This document shows positions 34,644 to 43,098 of a stretch of DNA of 64,000 bases, in pieces. A program made the translations under genes and the position numbers. The stretch's first letter is position 1. Every line of letters starts with the position of its first letter. The notes under the pieces were generated by a model. It did no database searches. It was given only the letters and a program-made list of their open reading frames with translations, and had not been told where the DNA came from. The stretch is from JBEVOS01 sp964563395 (GTDB lineage: Bacteria > Pseudomonadota > Alphaproteobacteria > Caulobacterales > Aquidulcibacteraceae): positions 124,001 through 188,000 of the forward strand of contig CAZLWK010000003.1 in NCBI GenBank assembly GCA_964563395.1, in the 5' to 3' direction.

Positions 34644-35377
34644 ATCCGCTCGATTTCAGCGGCAAGACCGTGCTCGTCGTCGGCGGCTCGAGCGGCATCG
34701 GCAGTGGCATTTCTCAAGGCTTTCGCGCCGCCGGCGCGGACGTGCATGTCTGGGGCACGCGCGCGAAGGCCAGCGATTACAGCATCGAGGACGGCTCCGA
34801 TCTTAGCGGCGTCACCTATACACAAGTGAATGTCGAGCATGCGGAGAATGTGGCCAAGGCGCCGCTGACCTTCGCCAAGCTCGACGTGCTCGTGCTCTGC
34901 CAAGGCACCGTGATCTACAAGCGCGGCGAGTTCGAAATGCCGGGCTTTGAAAAAGTGGTGGATGTGAATTTGAACAGCCTCATGGCCTGCGCGCTGCGCT
35001 GCCATGAGATGTTGAAAGCCGCCAAGGGCGCGATCATCACGATCAGCTCCACCGCCGGCTTTCATTCCACCATGGGCAATCCCGCCTACGCCGCCTCGAA
35101 GGCGGGCGCGGTGGGGCTGACTCGCACGCTGGCGGTCGCATGGGCGCGCGACGGCATTCGCGTGAACGGCATCGCGCCGGGCCTCGTCGACACCAAGCTC
35201 ACCAAGGTAACGACGCAAAATCCCGAGCGGCTCGAAGCGAGCCTTCGTCGCATTCCGGCCGCGCGGCTTGGCCTGCCGGAGGACATGGCCAATGTGGCGA
35301 TGTTCCTGGCCTCGCCGCTCTCCTCCTACATTTATGGGCAGACGATTCCGGTCGATGGCGGCTTGATCGCGGTGTGA
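34640..35377 (+). CDS. SDR family oxidoreductase
   Basis: 245 residues with VVGGSSGIGSG, a WGTRAKAS loop after strand 2, the catalytic Ser in ISSTAG and YAASK. The NNAG position reads LCQG, as in some acyl-CoA-linked SDRs. The C-terminus IYGQTIPVDGGLIAV is canonical. AGGAGGA precedes the ATG, which overlaps the kinase stop (ATGA at 34640-34643). It is the last gene of the coupled group from 31309. Confidence 0.88.
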   Translation: MNPLDFSGKTVLVVGGSSGIGSGISQGFRAAGADVHVWGTRAKASDYSIEDGSDLSGVTYTQVNVEHAENVAKAPLTFAKLDVLVLCQGTVIYKRGEFEMPGFEKVVDVNLNSLMACALRCHEMLKAAKGAIITISSTAGFHSTMGNPAYAASKAGAVGLTRTLAVAWARDGIRVNGIAPGLVDTKLTKVTTQNPERLEASLRRIPAARLGLPEDMANVAMFLASPLSSYIYGQTIPVDGGLIAV

Positions 35378-35392
35378 TTGCCAGCGCGCGCG

Positions 35393-35420
35393 CAATATGG
35401 CACTAATAATGCCAATATTG
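35393..35420. promoter_or_regulatory. Imperfect inverted repeat before the DUF1330 gene
   Basis: CAATATGGCA and TGCCAATATTG flank seven bases and end directly at the GGGAGG ribosome binding site of the next gene. It is AT-rich within GC-rich surroundings. It may be an operator or an RNA hairpin close to the translation start. Confidence 0.4.
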
Positions 35421-35430
35421 GGAGGCGCGC

Positions 35431-35838
35431 ATGCTTGTTTCCAACGCGGTGAACCCGACCGGGGCGCAATTGCAGGCGCTATTGTCACTGGGCGTCGCCG
35501 GCCCGGTGACGATGCTCAATCTCCTCAAGTTCAAGGACAAGGCTGCGTATGACGCGCCCGGCGAGCCGGAATTGAGCGGGCGCGAGGCCTATATGCGCTA
35601 TGGCGAGGCGATGATGCCCTTCGTCATCCAAAACGGCGGACGGATTTTGTTCAATGGGCCGGCGCATGCGCTCATTATAGGCGCGGTGGAGCCGGTGTGG
35701 GATGCGATCGCGCTCGTTGAATATCCGTCCGCAGCGGATTTCGTGCGCATCGCCACCTCGCCGGAGGTGGCGGCGATCGCGCATCACCGCAAGGCCGGCC
35801 TTGAAGGCCAATTGCTGATCTGCACGAGCGCCGCTTGA
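35431..35838 (+). CDS. DUF1330 domain protein
   Basis: 135 residues, a small dimeric alpha/beta-barrel (ferredoxin-like) protein: VTMLNLLKFKDKAAY, REAYMRYGEAMMPFVIQNGGRILFNG and LVEYPSAADFVRIATSPEVAAIAHHR are typical. No enzymatic activity is firmly established for the family. GGGAGG sits about eight bases before ATG. The inverted repeat at 35393-35420 immediately upstream suggests separate control from the SDR. It converges with the acyl-CoA dehydrogenase, four bases apart. Confidence 0.8.
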   Translation: MLVSNAVNPTGAQLQALLSLGVAGPVTMLNLLKFKDKAAYDAPGEPELSGREAYMRYGEAMMPFVIQNGGRILFNGPAHALIIGAVEPVWDAIALVEYPSAADFVRIATSPEVAAIAHHRKAGLEGQLLICTSAA

Positions 35839-35842
35839 ATAC

Positions 35843-36985
35843 CTAGATCGTGCGGCTCACCACTTCCTTCATGATCTCGCTCGTGCCGCCATAGATGCGC
35901 TGCACGCGCGCATCGCGCCACAGGCGCGCGATCGGATATTCGTTCATGTAGCCGGCGCCGCCATGCAATTGCAGGCTCGCGTCGCACACCTCCCATTGCA
36001 GTTCGGTGTGGAAGAGCTTGGCGGCGGAGCCCTCGGCCGCCGTGAGCTTGCCCTCCATGTGGCGCTTCAACGCCCAATCCACATGCGCCCAGCCCACTTG
36101 CAGCTTGGCCTGCAGCGCCGCCAGCGTGAATTTCGTGTTCTGGAAATCGAAGATCGTCTGCCCGAACGCCTTGCGCTCCTTGGTGAATTTCACCGCCTCA
36201 TCGAACGCACGCTGCGCGCCTGCTTGCGCGCTGATGGCGATGCCGAGCCGCTCCTGCGGCAGCTGACTCATCAGATAGATGAAGCCCTTGCCTTCCTCGC
36301 CGAGGCAATTGCTGGTCGGCACGCGCACGTCATTGAAGAACAATTCGGACGTATCTGCCGAGTTCTGGCCGATCTTGTCGAGATTGCGCCCGCGCGCGAA
36401 ACCGTCGCGATCGGATTCCACGAGGATCAGCGAAATGCCTTTCGCGCCCGCATTCGGATCGGTCTTGGCGACCACGATCACGACATCGGCGTTCTGGCCA
36501 TTGGTAATGTAGGTCTTCGACCCGTTGATCACGTAATGATTGCCGTCGCGCCGCGCCGTGGTTTTGACGCCCTGCAAATCCGAACCCGTGCCCGGCTCCG
36601 TCATGGCGATGGCGGTGATGCATTCGCCGGAGATCATTTTCGGCAAGAAGCGCTCCTTCTGCTCGGGCGAGCCGTAGGAGACGAAGTAATCGGCCACGAT
36701 ATCCGATTGCAGCGTGATGCCGGCCGACGAGCCGGCATAGGCGAGTTCTTCATCGATCACGGCGTTGTAGCCGAAATCGAGGCCGAGCCCGCCAAGCTCC
36801 TCCGGCACGGTGGGGCACAAAAGCCCCGCCTCGCCGCACGCGCGCCAGAATTTGCGATCGACGATGCCCTCCTCCTCCCAGCGATCGAGATTGGGCACGA
36901 GTTCGGCGTCAAAGAATTTGCGCACGCTGGCGCGGAAAATCTCATGATTTTCGGTATAGGACGTGCGGCCCGACGTGTTCAGCAT
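35843..36985 (-). CDS. Acyl-CoA dehydrogenase
   Basis: 380 residues: AIAMTEPGTGSDLQGVKTTA, YITNGQNADVVIVV, FFNDVRVPTSNCLGEEGKGF, RKAFGQTIFDFQNTKF, QLHGGAGYMNEYPIARLWRD and IYGGTSEIMKEVV. The YGGT sequence replaces the MCAD-type catalytic Glu, and the base is probably the Glu in LPQERLGIA, as in isovaleryl- and citronellyl-CoA dehydrogenases. The start at 36985 (MLNTSGRTSY) gives the family N-terminus. It lies 16 bases after the thiolase gene, so the pair forms a beta-oxidation unit. Confidence 0.9.
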   Translation of the reverse strand: MLNTSGRTSYTENHEIFRASVRKFFDAELVPNLDRWEEEGIVDRKFWRACGEAGLLCPTVPEELGGLGLDFGYNAVIDEELAYAGSSAGITLQSDIVADYFVSYGSPEQKERFLPKMISGECITAIAMTEPGTGSDLQGVKTTARRDGNHYVINGSKTYITNGQNADVVIVVAKTDPNAGAKGISLILVESDRDGFARGRNLDKIGQNSADTSELFFNDVRVPTSNCLGEEGKGFIYLMSQLPQERLGIAISAQAGAQRAFDEAVKFTKERKAFGQTIFDFQNTKFTLAALQAKLQVGWAHVDWALKRHMEGKLTAAEGSAAKLFHTELQWEVCDASLQLHGGAGYMNEYPIARLWRDARVQRIYGGTSEIMKEVVSRTI

Positions 36986-37001
36986 AAGCGCGTGGCTCCG
37001 A

Positions 37002-38231
37002 TCAGATGCGTTCGATGATGAGAGCGGGCGCCATGCCCCCGCCCGTGCACATGGTGACGAGGCCGGTGGAGAGGCCGCGCCGCTCCAATTCGTCGAGCAC
37101 CGTGCCGACGAGCATCGCGCCGGTGGCGCCGATCGGATGGCCGAGCGCCATGGCGCCGCCATTCACGTTGACCTTGTCCGGATCCATGTCGAGATCGCGC
37201 ATCACCTTGAGCGGGATCGCGGCGAAGGCCTCGTTGATCTCGATGAGATCGATGTCCTTCAAGGTCATCTTCGCCTTTTTCAACACCTTCCGCACCGCCG
37301 GGGTCGGCGCGGTGAGCATGAGCGTGGGCGAATCGCCTGCGTTCGCCGTCATGATGACGCGCGCGCGCGGCTTCCAGCCTTGCGCCTTGGCGTAGTCGGG
37401 CGAGGCGAGCACGACGCCCGAGGCGCCGTCCACCACGCCCGACGAATTGCCCGCATGGTGGATGTGATTGATGGCGACGCCCGGATAGACCTGCTCCACG
37501 AGCGCCTTATAGCTCTCGCCCGCTTCATTGAGCGCGACGCCATACATGCCCGCGAAGGAGGGCTGCAGCGACGAAAGGCCTTCCAGCGTCGTCTGCGGGC
37601 GCGGGAATTCTTCCTTGTCGAGCGCGAGCCTGCCATCGGGATGATAGACGGGCACGACGCTGTTCTTGAAATAATTGTTCTTTATGGCGATGTCGGCGCG
37701 GCGCTGGCTTTCCAGCGCGAGCTTGTCGGCGTCCTCGCGGCTGATCCCGTCGAGCGTGGCGATGAGATCGGCGCACACGCCCTGGTGCGGCTGCGGATAG
37801 CGCGCGCGCAGATCGGCGTTGTCGCCATCGAGGAAGGGCGAGCCCGCGCCCGGCACGCGCATCGACATCTGCTCCACGCCGCCCGCGACGACGAGGTCCT
37901 GCTGACCCGACATGATGCCCATGGCCGCGAGATTGACCGCCGTCAGCGCCGAGCCGCAGAAGCGCGAGAGCTGCACGCCGGGCGCATCGACGCTGTAGCC
38001 CGCATCGAGCGCGGCCATGCGCGCCACGCACCCGCCCTGCTTGGAAATGGGCGAGCCGCAGCCGGCGATCACGTCGTCCACCTCGGCGGTGTTCATGCCG
38101 TTACGCTCCGCGAGCGCCTTGAGCACCGTGGACAGAATCCGCTGGGGATGAACCTCGGACAGCGCGCCCTTGCCCGGCTTGCCAATGCCGCGCGGCGTGC
38201 GCGCCGCGTCAATGATCCATGCCTCGCCCAT
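37002..38231 (-). CDS. Thiolase (acetyl-CoA C-acyltransferase)
   Basis: 409 residues. The nucleophilic Cys is in VQLSRFCGSALTAVN (about residue 92). The active-site His loop is GHPIGATGAM, the proton-shuttling Cys is in VTMCTGGGMAPALII, and NEAFAAIPLKV is the conserved Asn/Glu stretch. It cleaves 3-ketoacyl-CoA with CoA. The upstream gap to the CoA-transferase gene (38232-38441) holds a structured repeat and no gene. Confidence 0.92.
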   Translation of the reverse strand: MGEAWIIDAARTPRGIGKPGKGALSEVHPQRILSTVLKALAERNGMNTAEVDDVIAGCGSPISKQGGCVARMAALDAGYSVDAPGVQLSRFCGSALTAVNLAAMGIMSGQQDLVVAGGVEQMSMRVPGAGSPFLDGDNADLRARYPQPHQGVCADLIATLDGISREDADKLALESQRRADIAIKNNYFKNSVVPVYHPDGRLALDKEEFPRPQTTLEGLSSLQPSFAGMYGVALNEAGESYKALVEQVYPGVAINHIHHAGNSSGVVDGASGVVLASPDYAKAQGWKPRARVIMTANAGDSPTLMLTAPTPAVRKVLKKAKMTLKDIDLIEINEAFAAIPLKVMRDLDMDPDKVNVNGGAMALGHPIGATGAMLVGTVLDELERRGLSTGLVTMCTGGGMAPALIIERI

Positions 38232-38325
38232 GTTCGGCTCCTCCCGAAAAGATTTGACGCGACCATGCCGCGCACGCGGAAAAAAAACCAGCGCGCCATC
38301 GCCGCTCCCGTCGCGGCAGGCTCAT

Positions 38326-38432
38326 GCCCCCTCCGTCGCCTTCGGCGACACCTTCCCCGTAAACGGGGAGGAAACCGCACCTTGCTCCCCCGCGCGCGGG
38401 AGAGCTGTCGCGCGAAGCGCGACTGAGGGGGC
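38326..38432. repeat. Multi-hairpin dispersed palindromic repeat
   Basis: A perfect 8-bp outer stem GCCCCCTC (38326-38333) / GAGGGGGC (38425-38432) encloses inner hairpins GTCGCC-TTC-GGCGAC, CCCCGT-AA-ACGGGG, a CTCCC/GGGAG stem and GTCGCGC-GAA-GCGCGAC. It fills most of the gap between the CoA-transferase and thiolase genes. Related G/C-rich hairpins occur at 45506-45532 and 54928-55076. Confidence 0.75.
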
Positions 38433-38441
38433 GAAAAACTC

Positions 38442-39647
38442 TTAGACGCGAAGCGCCCGCGCCAGATCATCCCGAAAGGCCGGCGCGGCGATGGCGATCA
38501 AGGCCTCGGCGCGCTCGGCCGGGCTCTTGCCGATCAGTTCGGCCACGCCATGCTCGGTGACGATGGTATCCACGTCCGCGCGTGGGATCGACGCGGTGGG
38601 GCTGGAGAGGCGCGCCACAATCCGACTCACTTTGCCGCCCTGCGCCGTCGCCGGCAACGCGATGATGGCGCGCCCGCTCTTCGATCGCCGCGCGGCGCGG
38701 GTGAAATCGGGCGCCCCGCCGACGCCGCTCACCAGCGTCTCGCCGCGCCATTCGATATTCGCCTGCCCGAAAAGATCGATCTCGAGCGCGGAATTGATCG
38801 CGGTGAATTTTTCCGGCGCGCCGAGACCCGGTCCGTGCGTTTCATGCGCGTCCGCGAAATGCACGAGATCGGCGTCGCGCAGAAAATCGTAAAGGCCGCG
38901 CGATCCGAAGGCGAGGCCGGTGATATGCCCGTCCGTCGCGAAGGCGCCCGCCTCCGCCAACACGCGATAGCCGTCCGTCACCATGCCGGAGCGAATGACG
39001 AGCCCGCGATGATCCTTGAGCAAAGGCAGCGCCGCCGCGGGCGCGCCGCCGACGCCGGTTTGGATCGCGGCGCCCTCTGGCACCAGCGCGGCGATTTGGG
39101 CGGCGATGGCGCGGAGGTCTTCGCTGGGCTCGGCTTCATTTGTTTCAATCAGGGGATCATCCGTCTCCACGATCATATCGCAGGCCGCGCGGGGTAGGAT
39201 TGGGCCGCGCTTCATCGCCGGCATCCGCGCATTGAGTATGGCGCAGACGCGGGCGGCGTTCTTCCAGACGAGAGGGCCGAAATCGGCGGCGATCCCGAAG
39301 CTGAACGCATCGCGGCCGGGCGCCACATGGAGAACCGCGAGATCGAAATCCTGGCGCGAAAACCAATCGGCCATGCCGGAATAGAACATGGGCGGCACGC
39401 GCGTGCGCCCTTCCTTGATGGTCGCCGCGCAGGCGGCGATCGGCATGAACGTCGTCAGCCGCGTGGTCGGCGTGAGCGCGGCATAGTCAAAGGCGTTCAT
39501 GCCGGGAATGAGCCCGGACACGAATTCGACGCCCGCCGCCGCATCCGGCGCGGCCTTGAGCGCCGCGATGAGGCCGAGCGATTCACCTGTTCCGCCTTGC
39601 ACATAGACGCGCAAGCCGGGCTTCAGCTGATCGAGGAGCGCCTTCAC
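38442..39647 (-). CDS. Acetyl-CoA hydrolase/4-hydroxybutyrate CoA-transferase family protein
   Basis: 401 residues from GTG. The middle contains IQTGVGGAPAAALPLL, HITGLAFGSRGLYDFL and AINSALEIDLFGQANIE, whose Glu matches the one that forms the glutamyl-CoA intermediate; the end has DVDTIVTEHGVAELIGKS. It moves CoA between acyl groups. GTG at 39647 overlaps the thiolase stop (GTGA), which sets the start; the extra codons upstream lie inside the thiolase gene. It probably recycles CoA onto pathway acids. Confidence 0.88.
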   Translation of the reverse strand: MKALLDQLKPGLRVYVQGGTGESLGLIAALKAAPDAAAGVEFVSGLIPGMNAFDYAALTPTTRLTTFMPIAACAATIKEGRTRVPPMFYSGMADWFSRQDFDLAVLHVAPGRDAFSFGIAADFGPLVWKNAARVCAILNARMPAMKRGPILPRAACDMIVETDDPLIETNEAEPSEDLRAIAAQIAALVPEGAAIQTGVGGAPAAALPLLKDHRGLVIRSGMVTDGYRVLAEAGAFATDGHITGLAFGSRGLYDFLRDADLVHFADAHETHGPGLGAPEKFTAINSALEIDLFGQANIEWRGETLVSGVGGAPDFTRAARRSKSGRAIIALPATAQGGKVSRIVARLSSPTASIPRADVDTIVTEHGVAELIGKSPAERAEALIAIAAPAFRDDLARALRV

Positions 39648-40852
39648 GCGCGTTCGAAGATCGCGGCGATGCCTTGGCCCCCGCCGATGCACATCGTCTC
39701 AAGGCCATAGCGGCCTTTGCGGCGATGCAATTCGCGCATCAGATTGGCGAGGATGCGCCCGCCGGTCGCGCCGATCGGATGGCCGAGCGAAATGCCCGAG
39801 CCGTTCACATTGAGGCGCGCGCGATCGTCCCAGCCCCAGCCCTTCAGCACGGCCAGCACTTGCGGCGCGAACGCTTCATTGAGTTCGACGAGATCGATGT
39901 CGTCCCAGCTCATGCCCGTGCGTTGAAAGAGGCGCGCCACCGCCGGCACCGGGCCGATGCCCATGCGCGCGGGATGGCAGCCGGCGGCGGCCCAGGAATG
40001 AAACCAGCCCATCGGCTCAAGATTCAGTTCCGCCAGCTTATCCTCCGCCACGACGAGGCAGCACGCGGCCGCATCGTTCTGCTGGCTGGCGTTGCCGGCG
40101 GTGACGACGCCGCCCTTCTCGATGGGCTTTAGGGCGCCGAGCGATTGCGGCGTCGCATCCGCGCGCACGCCCTCGTCCTCGCGGAACATGATCATGTCGC
40201 CCTTCTTGCCCTTGATCGGCACCTCGACGAGCTCGTCGTCGAACTTGCCCTCGCGCCACGCGGCGGCAGCGCGCTGATGGCTCATGGCGGCGTACTCGTC
40301 GCACTCCTCGCGGGTAATCTGATAATCCTTGGCGAGATTTTCCGCCGTTTCGATCATGCCCGTGATGATTCCGAAGCGCGCGATCGGCTGGCTCATCACA
40401 CGCCCGCGCGCCAGACGATCATGCATGATCACCTCGCCCGCGCGCGCGCCCTGGCGCATCGACGTGGTGTAATATTCAGCTTGGCTCATGCTTTCGACGC
40501 CGCCGGCGATGACGACATCGGCCGCGCCTGTTTCGATCATCATCGCCGCGTCGATGATGGCTTGCAGGCCCGAGCCGCAGCGGCGATCGAGCTGATAGCC
40601 GGGCACCTCGATCGGAAAATCAGCCGCCAGCAGCGACCAGCGCGCGATGCAGGGCGCTTCGCCATTGCCATAGCCCTGGGCGAAGATCACCTCGTCGACG
40701 CGGGCGGGGTCGATCCCGGTGCGCGCGACGAGCGCCTTGAGCGCGATTGCGCCCAATTCCCCCGCCGGAATGCTGGAAAGCCCGCCCAGATATTTTCCGA
40801 CCCCGGTGCGGATCGGCGAGACGATGGCGGCGCGACGGGCGGCTTTGGGCAT
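39644..40852 (-). CDS. Thiolase (acetyl-CoA C-acetyltransferase)
   Basis: 402 residues. The nucleophilic Cys is in LDRRCGSGLQAIIDA (about residue 90), then GGVESMSQAEYY, the ELNEAFAPQVLAVL stretch, LGHPIGATGGRIL and METMCIGGGQGIAAIFERA-type ending with the second Cys. The start at 40852 (MPKAARRAAIV) has GAGGA upstream; the frame open further upstream is the shadow of modA. It is coupled by GTGA to the CoA-transferase gene. Confidence 0.92.
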   Translation of the reverse strand: MPKAARRAAIVSPIRTGVGKYLGGLSSIPAGELGAIALKALVARTGIDPARVDEVIFAQGYGNGEAPCIARWSLLAADFPIEVPGYQLDRRCGSGLQAIIDAAMMIETGAADVVIAGGVESMSQAEYYTTSMRQGARAGEVIMHDRLARGRVMSQPIARFGIITGMIETAENLAKDYQITREECDEYAAMSHQRAAAAWREGKFDDELVEVPIKGKKGDMIMFREDEGVRADATPQSLGALKPIEKGGVVTAGNASQQNDAAACCLVVAEDKLAELNLEPMGWFHSWAAAGCHPARMGIGPVPAVARLFQRTGMSWDDIDLVELNEAFAPQVLAVLKGWGWDDRARLNVNGSGISLGHPIGATGGRILANLMRELHRRKGRYGLETMCIGGGQGIAAIFERA

Positions 40853-40919
40853 GGGCGCGTTTCCTCTTTCAGCGCCGCCTTGATGGCGCGGCGTCCCGCC
40901 CGCTGCAAGCCGCGCCGTC

Positions 40920-41690
40920 TCAACGCGGCGGCGGCGTGAAGCCGTAGCGGGCGAAGATCGCCTGGCACTCCGCGCCGCGCAGGAAGGCGGCGAAGGCCCG
41001 CGCCTCGGCGGCGGCGGGCGCATCGCGCACCAGCGCCATGGGATAGGAAATCGGGGGATGCGTGCTCGCGGGGAACACGCCAAGCACGCGCACCGCGTCG
41101 GACGCCGCGGCGTCCGTCGCGTAAACGATGCCCGCCCCCGCCTCGCCCAGCTCGACGAAGCGCAGCGCCGCGCGCACATTTTCCGCGCGCACGACATTGC
41201 CCGCCACGCCGGCCCAAGCGCCAAGGCTTTCCAGCGCAGCCTGGCCGTAACGCCCCGCCGGCACGCTTGAAGGATCGGCCATGGCCAGCCGCTCGCGGCC
41301 CAGCGCGCCGGCCAGATCGAAGCCCGGCGCGATGGCGACGCGCAGGGCGGAGACTTTCGGCGCAATGAGAACGAGACGATTGCCAAGAAGGCGCACGCGC
41401 GAGCGCGGTTCGATCAGATTGCGTTCGGCCAGATAATCCATCCATGGCTCGTCGGCGGAGATGAACAGAGCCGCGTCCGCCCCCTGCTCGATCTGGCGCG
41501 CCAAGGCCGAACTCGCCGCGAAGCTGAAGCGCGGCGCTGGCCGGCCGGTGCGCGCGGCATACACCTCGCCCGCATCGCTCAACGCATCGGTCAAGCTCGC
41601 GGCAGCGAACACGATCGGCCCACGCTCCTGCGCGATGGCCAACGGGGCAAGCATCGCCAAGGCGAGCACCACGAACACTCTGCGCAGCAT
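40920..41690 (-). CDS. modA: Molybdate ABC transporter, periplasmic molybdate-binding protein
   Basis: 256 residues with a signal peptide ending PLAIAQ. Mature motifs are VFAAASLTDALSDAG (first oxyanion-binding Ser/Ser region), FSFAASSALARQIEQGADAALFISAD, a MADPSSVPAGRYGQAAL hinge region and GIVYATDA. These match ModA, which delivers molybdate or tungstate to ModBC. A ModE-type operator at 41722-41745 lies 32 bases upstream of the ATG, so this gene probably has its own molybdate-controlled promoter although it follows modE. Confidence 0.92.
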   Translation of the reverse strand: MLRRVFVVLALAMLAPLAIAQERGPIVFAAASLTDALSDAGEVYAARTGRPAPRFSFAASSALARQIEQGADAALFISADEPWMDYLAERNLIEPRSRVRLLGNRLVLIAPKVSALRVAIAPGFDLAGALGRERLAMADPSSVPAGRYGQAALESLGAWAGVAGNVVRAENVRAALRFVELGEAGAGIVYATDAAASDAVRVLGVFPASTHPPISYPMALVRDAPAAAEARAFAAFLRGAECQAIFARYGFTPPPR

Positions 41691-41721
41691 TGGCGGCCTC
41701 CGTCGCGTCGTCCCCGGAAGG

Positions 41722-41745
41722 CGTTATATTCATTCAAAGATAGCG
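41722..41745. promoter_or_regulatory. ModE operator (Mo box)
   Basis: CGTTATAT-TCATTCAA-AGATAGCG, 24 bases from CG to CG, matches the arrangement of the E. coli modA operator (CGTTATAT with an opposing ATAACG, same total length). It sits between the modE stop and the modA start and is AT-rich in a GC-rich surround. Confidence 0.75.
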
Positions 41746-41758
41746 AGCAAGGCGGTTG

Positions 41759-42106
41759 CTATTTCAGCCGCTTGAGGAGCGCGCGCGCCTTCACAGACGC
41801 CGCTTTCTCCACCGCCTCCTGCAGCGCGCGATAGAGCGTGAGCACGGCGCGGCCCTCCTCGGTCAGCTGCGCGCCGCCCCCGGCCTTACCCCCGGTCGAC
41901 AACAGCACGAGCGGCTTCTTGAAGGCGGCGTTCATTTCCGCGACCAGCTTCCACGCGCGGGCATAACTCATGTCGAGCGATTTGGCGGCGGCGGAGATCG
42001 ACCCTTCAGAGTCGATGCGCTCCAACAAGTCGGCCTTGCCGGGACCGAGCGCGCGCATGCCCTCCACGATGAGGCGCGGCTTGAGTTCGAGGCGCGCCTT
42101 GCTCAT
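41759..42106 (-). CDS. modE: ModE-type winged helix regulator lacking the molybdate-binding domain
   Basis: 115 residues, only the N-terminal LysR-like winged helix of ModE: KADLLERIDSEGSISAAAKSLDMSYARAWKLV (helix-turn-helix) and PLVLLSTGGKAGGGAQLTEEG (wing), then a dimerisation helix to the C-terminus. Full ModE (about 260 residues) has two TOBE domains that bind molybdate; they are absent. Its ATG overlaps the modC stop (ATGA). The Mo box before modA suggests that it binds DNA all the same. Confidence 0.85.
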   Translation of the reverse strand: MSKARLELKPRLIVEGMRALGPGKADLLERIDSEGSISAAAKSLDMSYARAWKLVAEMNAAFKKPLVLLSTGGKAGGGAQLTEEGRAVLTLYRALQEAVEKAASVKARALLKRLK

Positions 42107-43098
42107 GAGGCATGCGCCTTGAACACGGCCCACGCCGCCGCGCCGGGCGCGAGCTTGAGATCGGCGGCGGCGTCCGCGGTGATGCGCGACAAGAGCGCGC
42201 CATGCGCTGTGTCGAGCGAGACCAACACCGCGCCGTCCGATTCGCGGGTCAAGGCGCGCACGGCGCCTCGCCAGATATTCCGCGCAGACAAGCCCTCCGG
42301 CGCGCGCGCGGCGAGCATCACGGAATCGGCGCGCACCCAAATGTGCGCGGCGTTCCCCGCCGCCGCGCTGCGCACGGCCGCCGCCGGCAAGGCCGCGCCC
42401 ACATCATGCGCATCGAGCAGCGCTTGAAACGGCGCGGCTTCGGCGAGAGCGCCAATCGCGCCTTCATGCGCGACGCGCCCCGCTTTCAGCGCCACCATAT
42501 GATCGCCGAGCATGGCGGCGTCCTCGATCTGATGGGTGACGACGATCATGGGCAGATGTTCGCGCGCATGCGTCTCGCGCAGAATAGCGAGGAAGGCGCG
42601 GCGGCGCGCGCCGTCCAAGGCCGCGAAGGGTTCATCGAGCAGCAACAAGCGCGGGCGTGAGAGAATCGCGCGCGCCAGCGCGACGCGGCTTTTTTCGCCG
42701 CCGGACAGCGTGCGCGGCGCGCGATCCAACAAGGCGGCGATGTCGAATTGCGCCGCGACCTCCGCGAGATCGCGCCCGCCTTCCGGTGCGCGCTTGGCGG
42801 CGTAAGCGAGATTGCCGCGCACGCTCAGATGCGGAAAGAGGCGCGCATCCTGAAACACAAGGCCGATCTCACGCGCATGGGGCGGGACGGCGATATCCGC
42901 GTCGTTGAGCACGCGATCCGGAAACGCGATCCGTCCGCGCCGCAAGGGCCGAAGGCCCGCGAGCGCGGCGAGCAGCATGCTTTTTCCCGCGCCCGACGGG
43001 CCGAACAGGATCGTCACGCCATCGAGCGGCGCGGAAAACTTCGTCTCAAGCTCAAAGCCGCCGCGTTCCAAGGCGAGATCGACTTGAAGCGCGCTCAT
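42103..43098 (-). CDS. modC: Molybdate ABC transporter, ATP-binding protein
   Basis: 331 residues. Walker A is GPSGAGKSM (about residues 33-41), followed by the Q-loop FQDARLFPHLSVRGN; the signature is LSGGEKSRVALARA, Walker B is LLLLDEPFAALD and the switch His is in VVTHQIEDA. Residues about 230-331 form a TOBE domain (LSARNIWRGAVRALTRESDGAVL) that may itself bind molybdate. It is coupled to modB (ATGA at 43095-43098) and to modE. Confidence 0.93.
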   Translation of the reverse strand: MSALQVDLALERGGFELETKFSAPLDGVTILFGPSGAGKSMLLAALAGLRPLRRGRIAFPDRVLNDADIAVPPHAREIGLVFQDARLFPHLSVRGNLAYAAKRAPEGGRDLAEVAAQFDIAALLDRAPRTLSGGEKSRVALARAILSRPRLLLLDEPFAALDGARRRAFLAILRETHAREHLPMIVVTHQIEDAAMLGDHMVALKAGRVAHEGAIGALAEAAPFQALLDAHDVGAALPAAAVRSAAAGNAAHIWVRADSVMLAARAPEGLSARNIWRGAVRALTRESDGAVLVSLDTAHGALLSRITADAAADLKLAPGAAAWAVFKAHAS

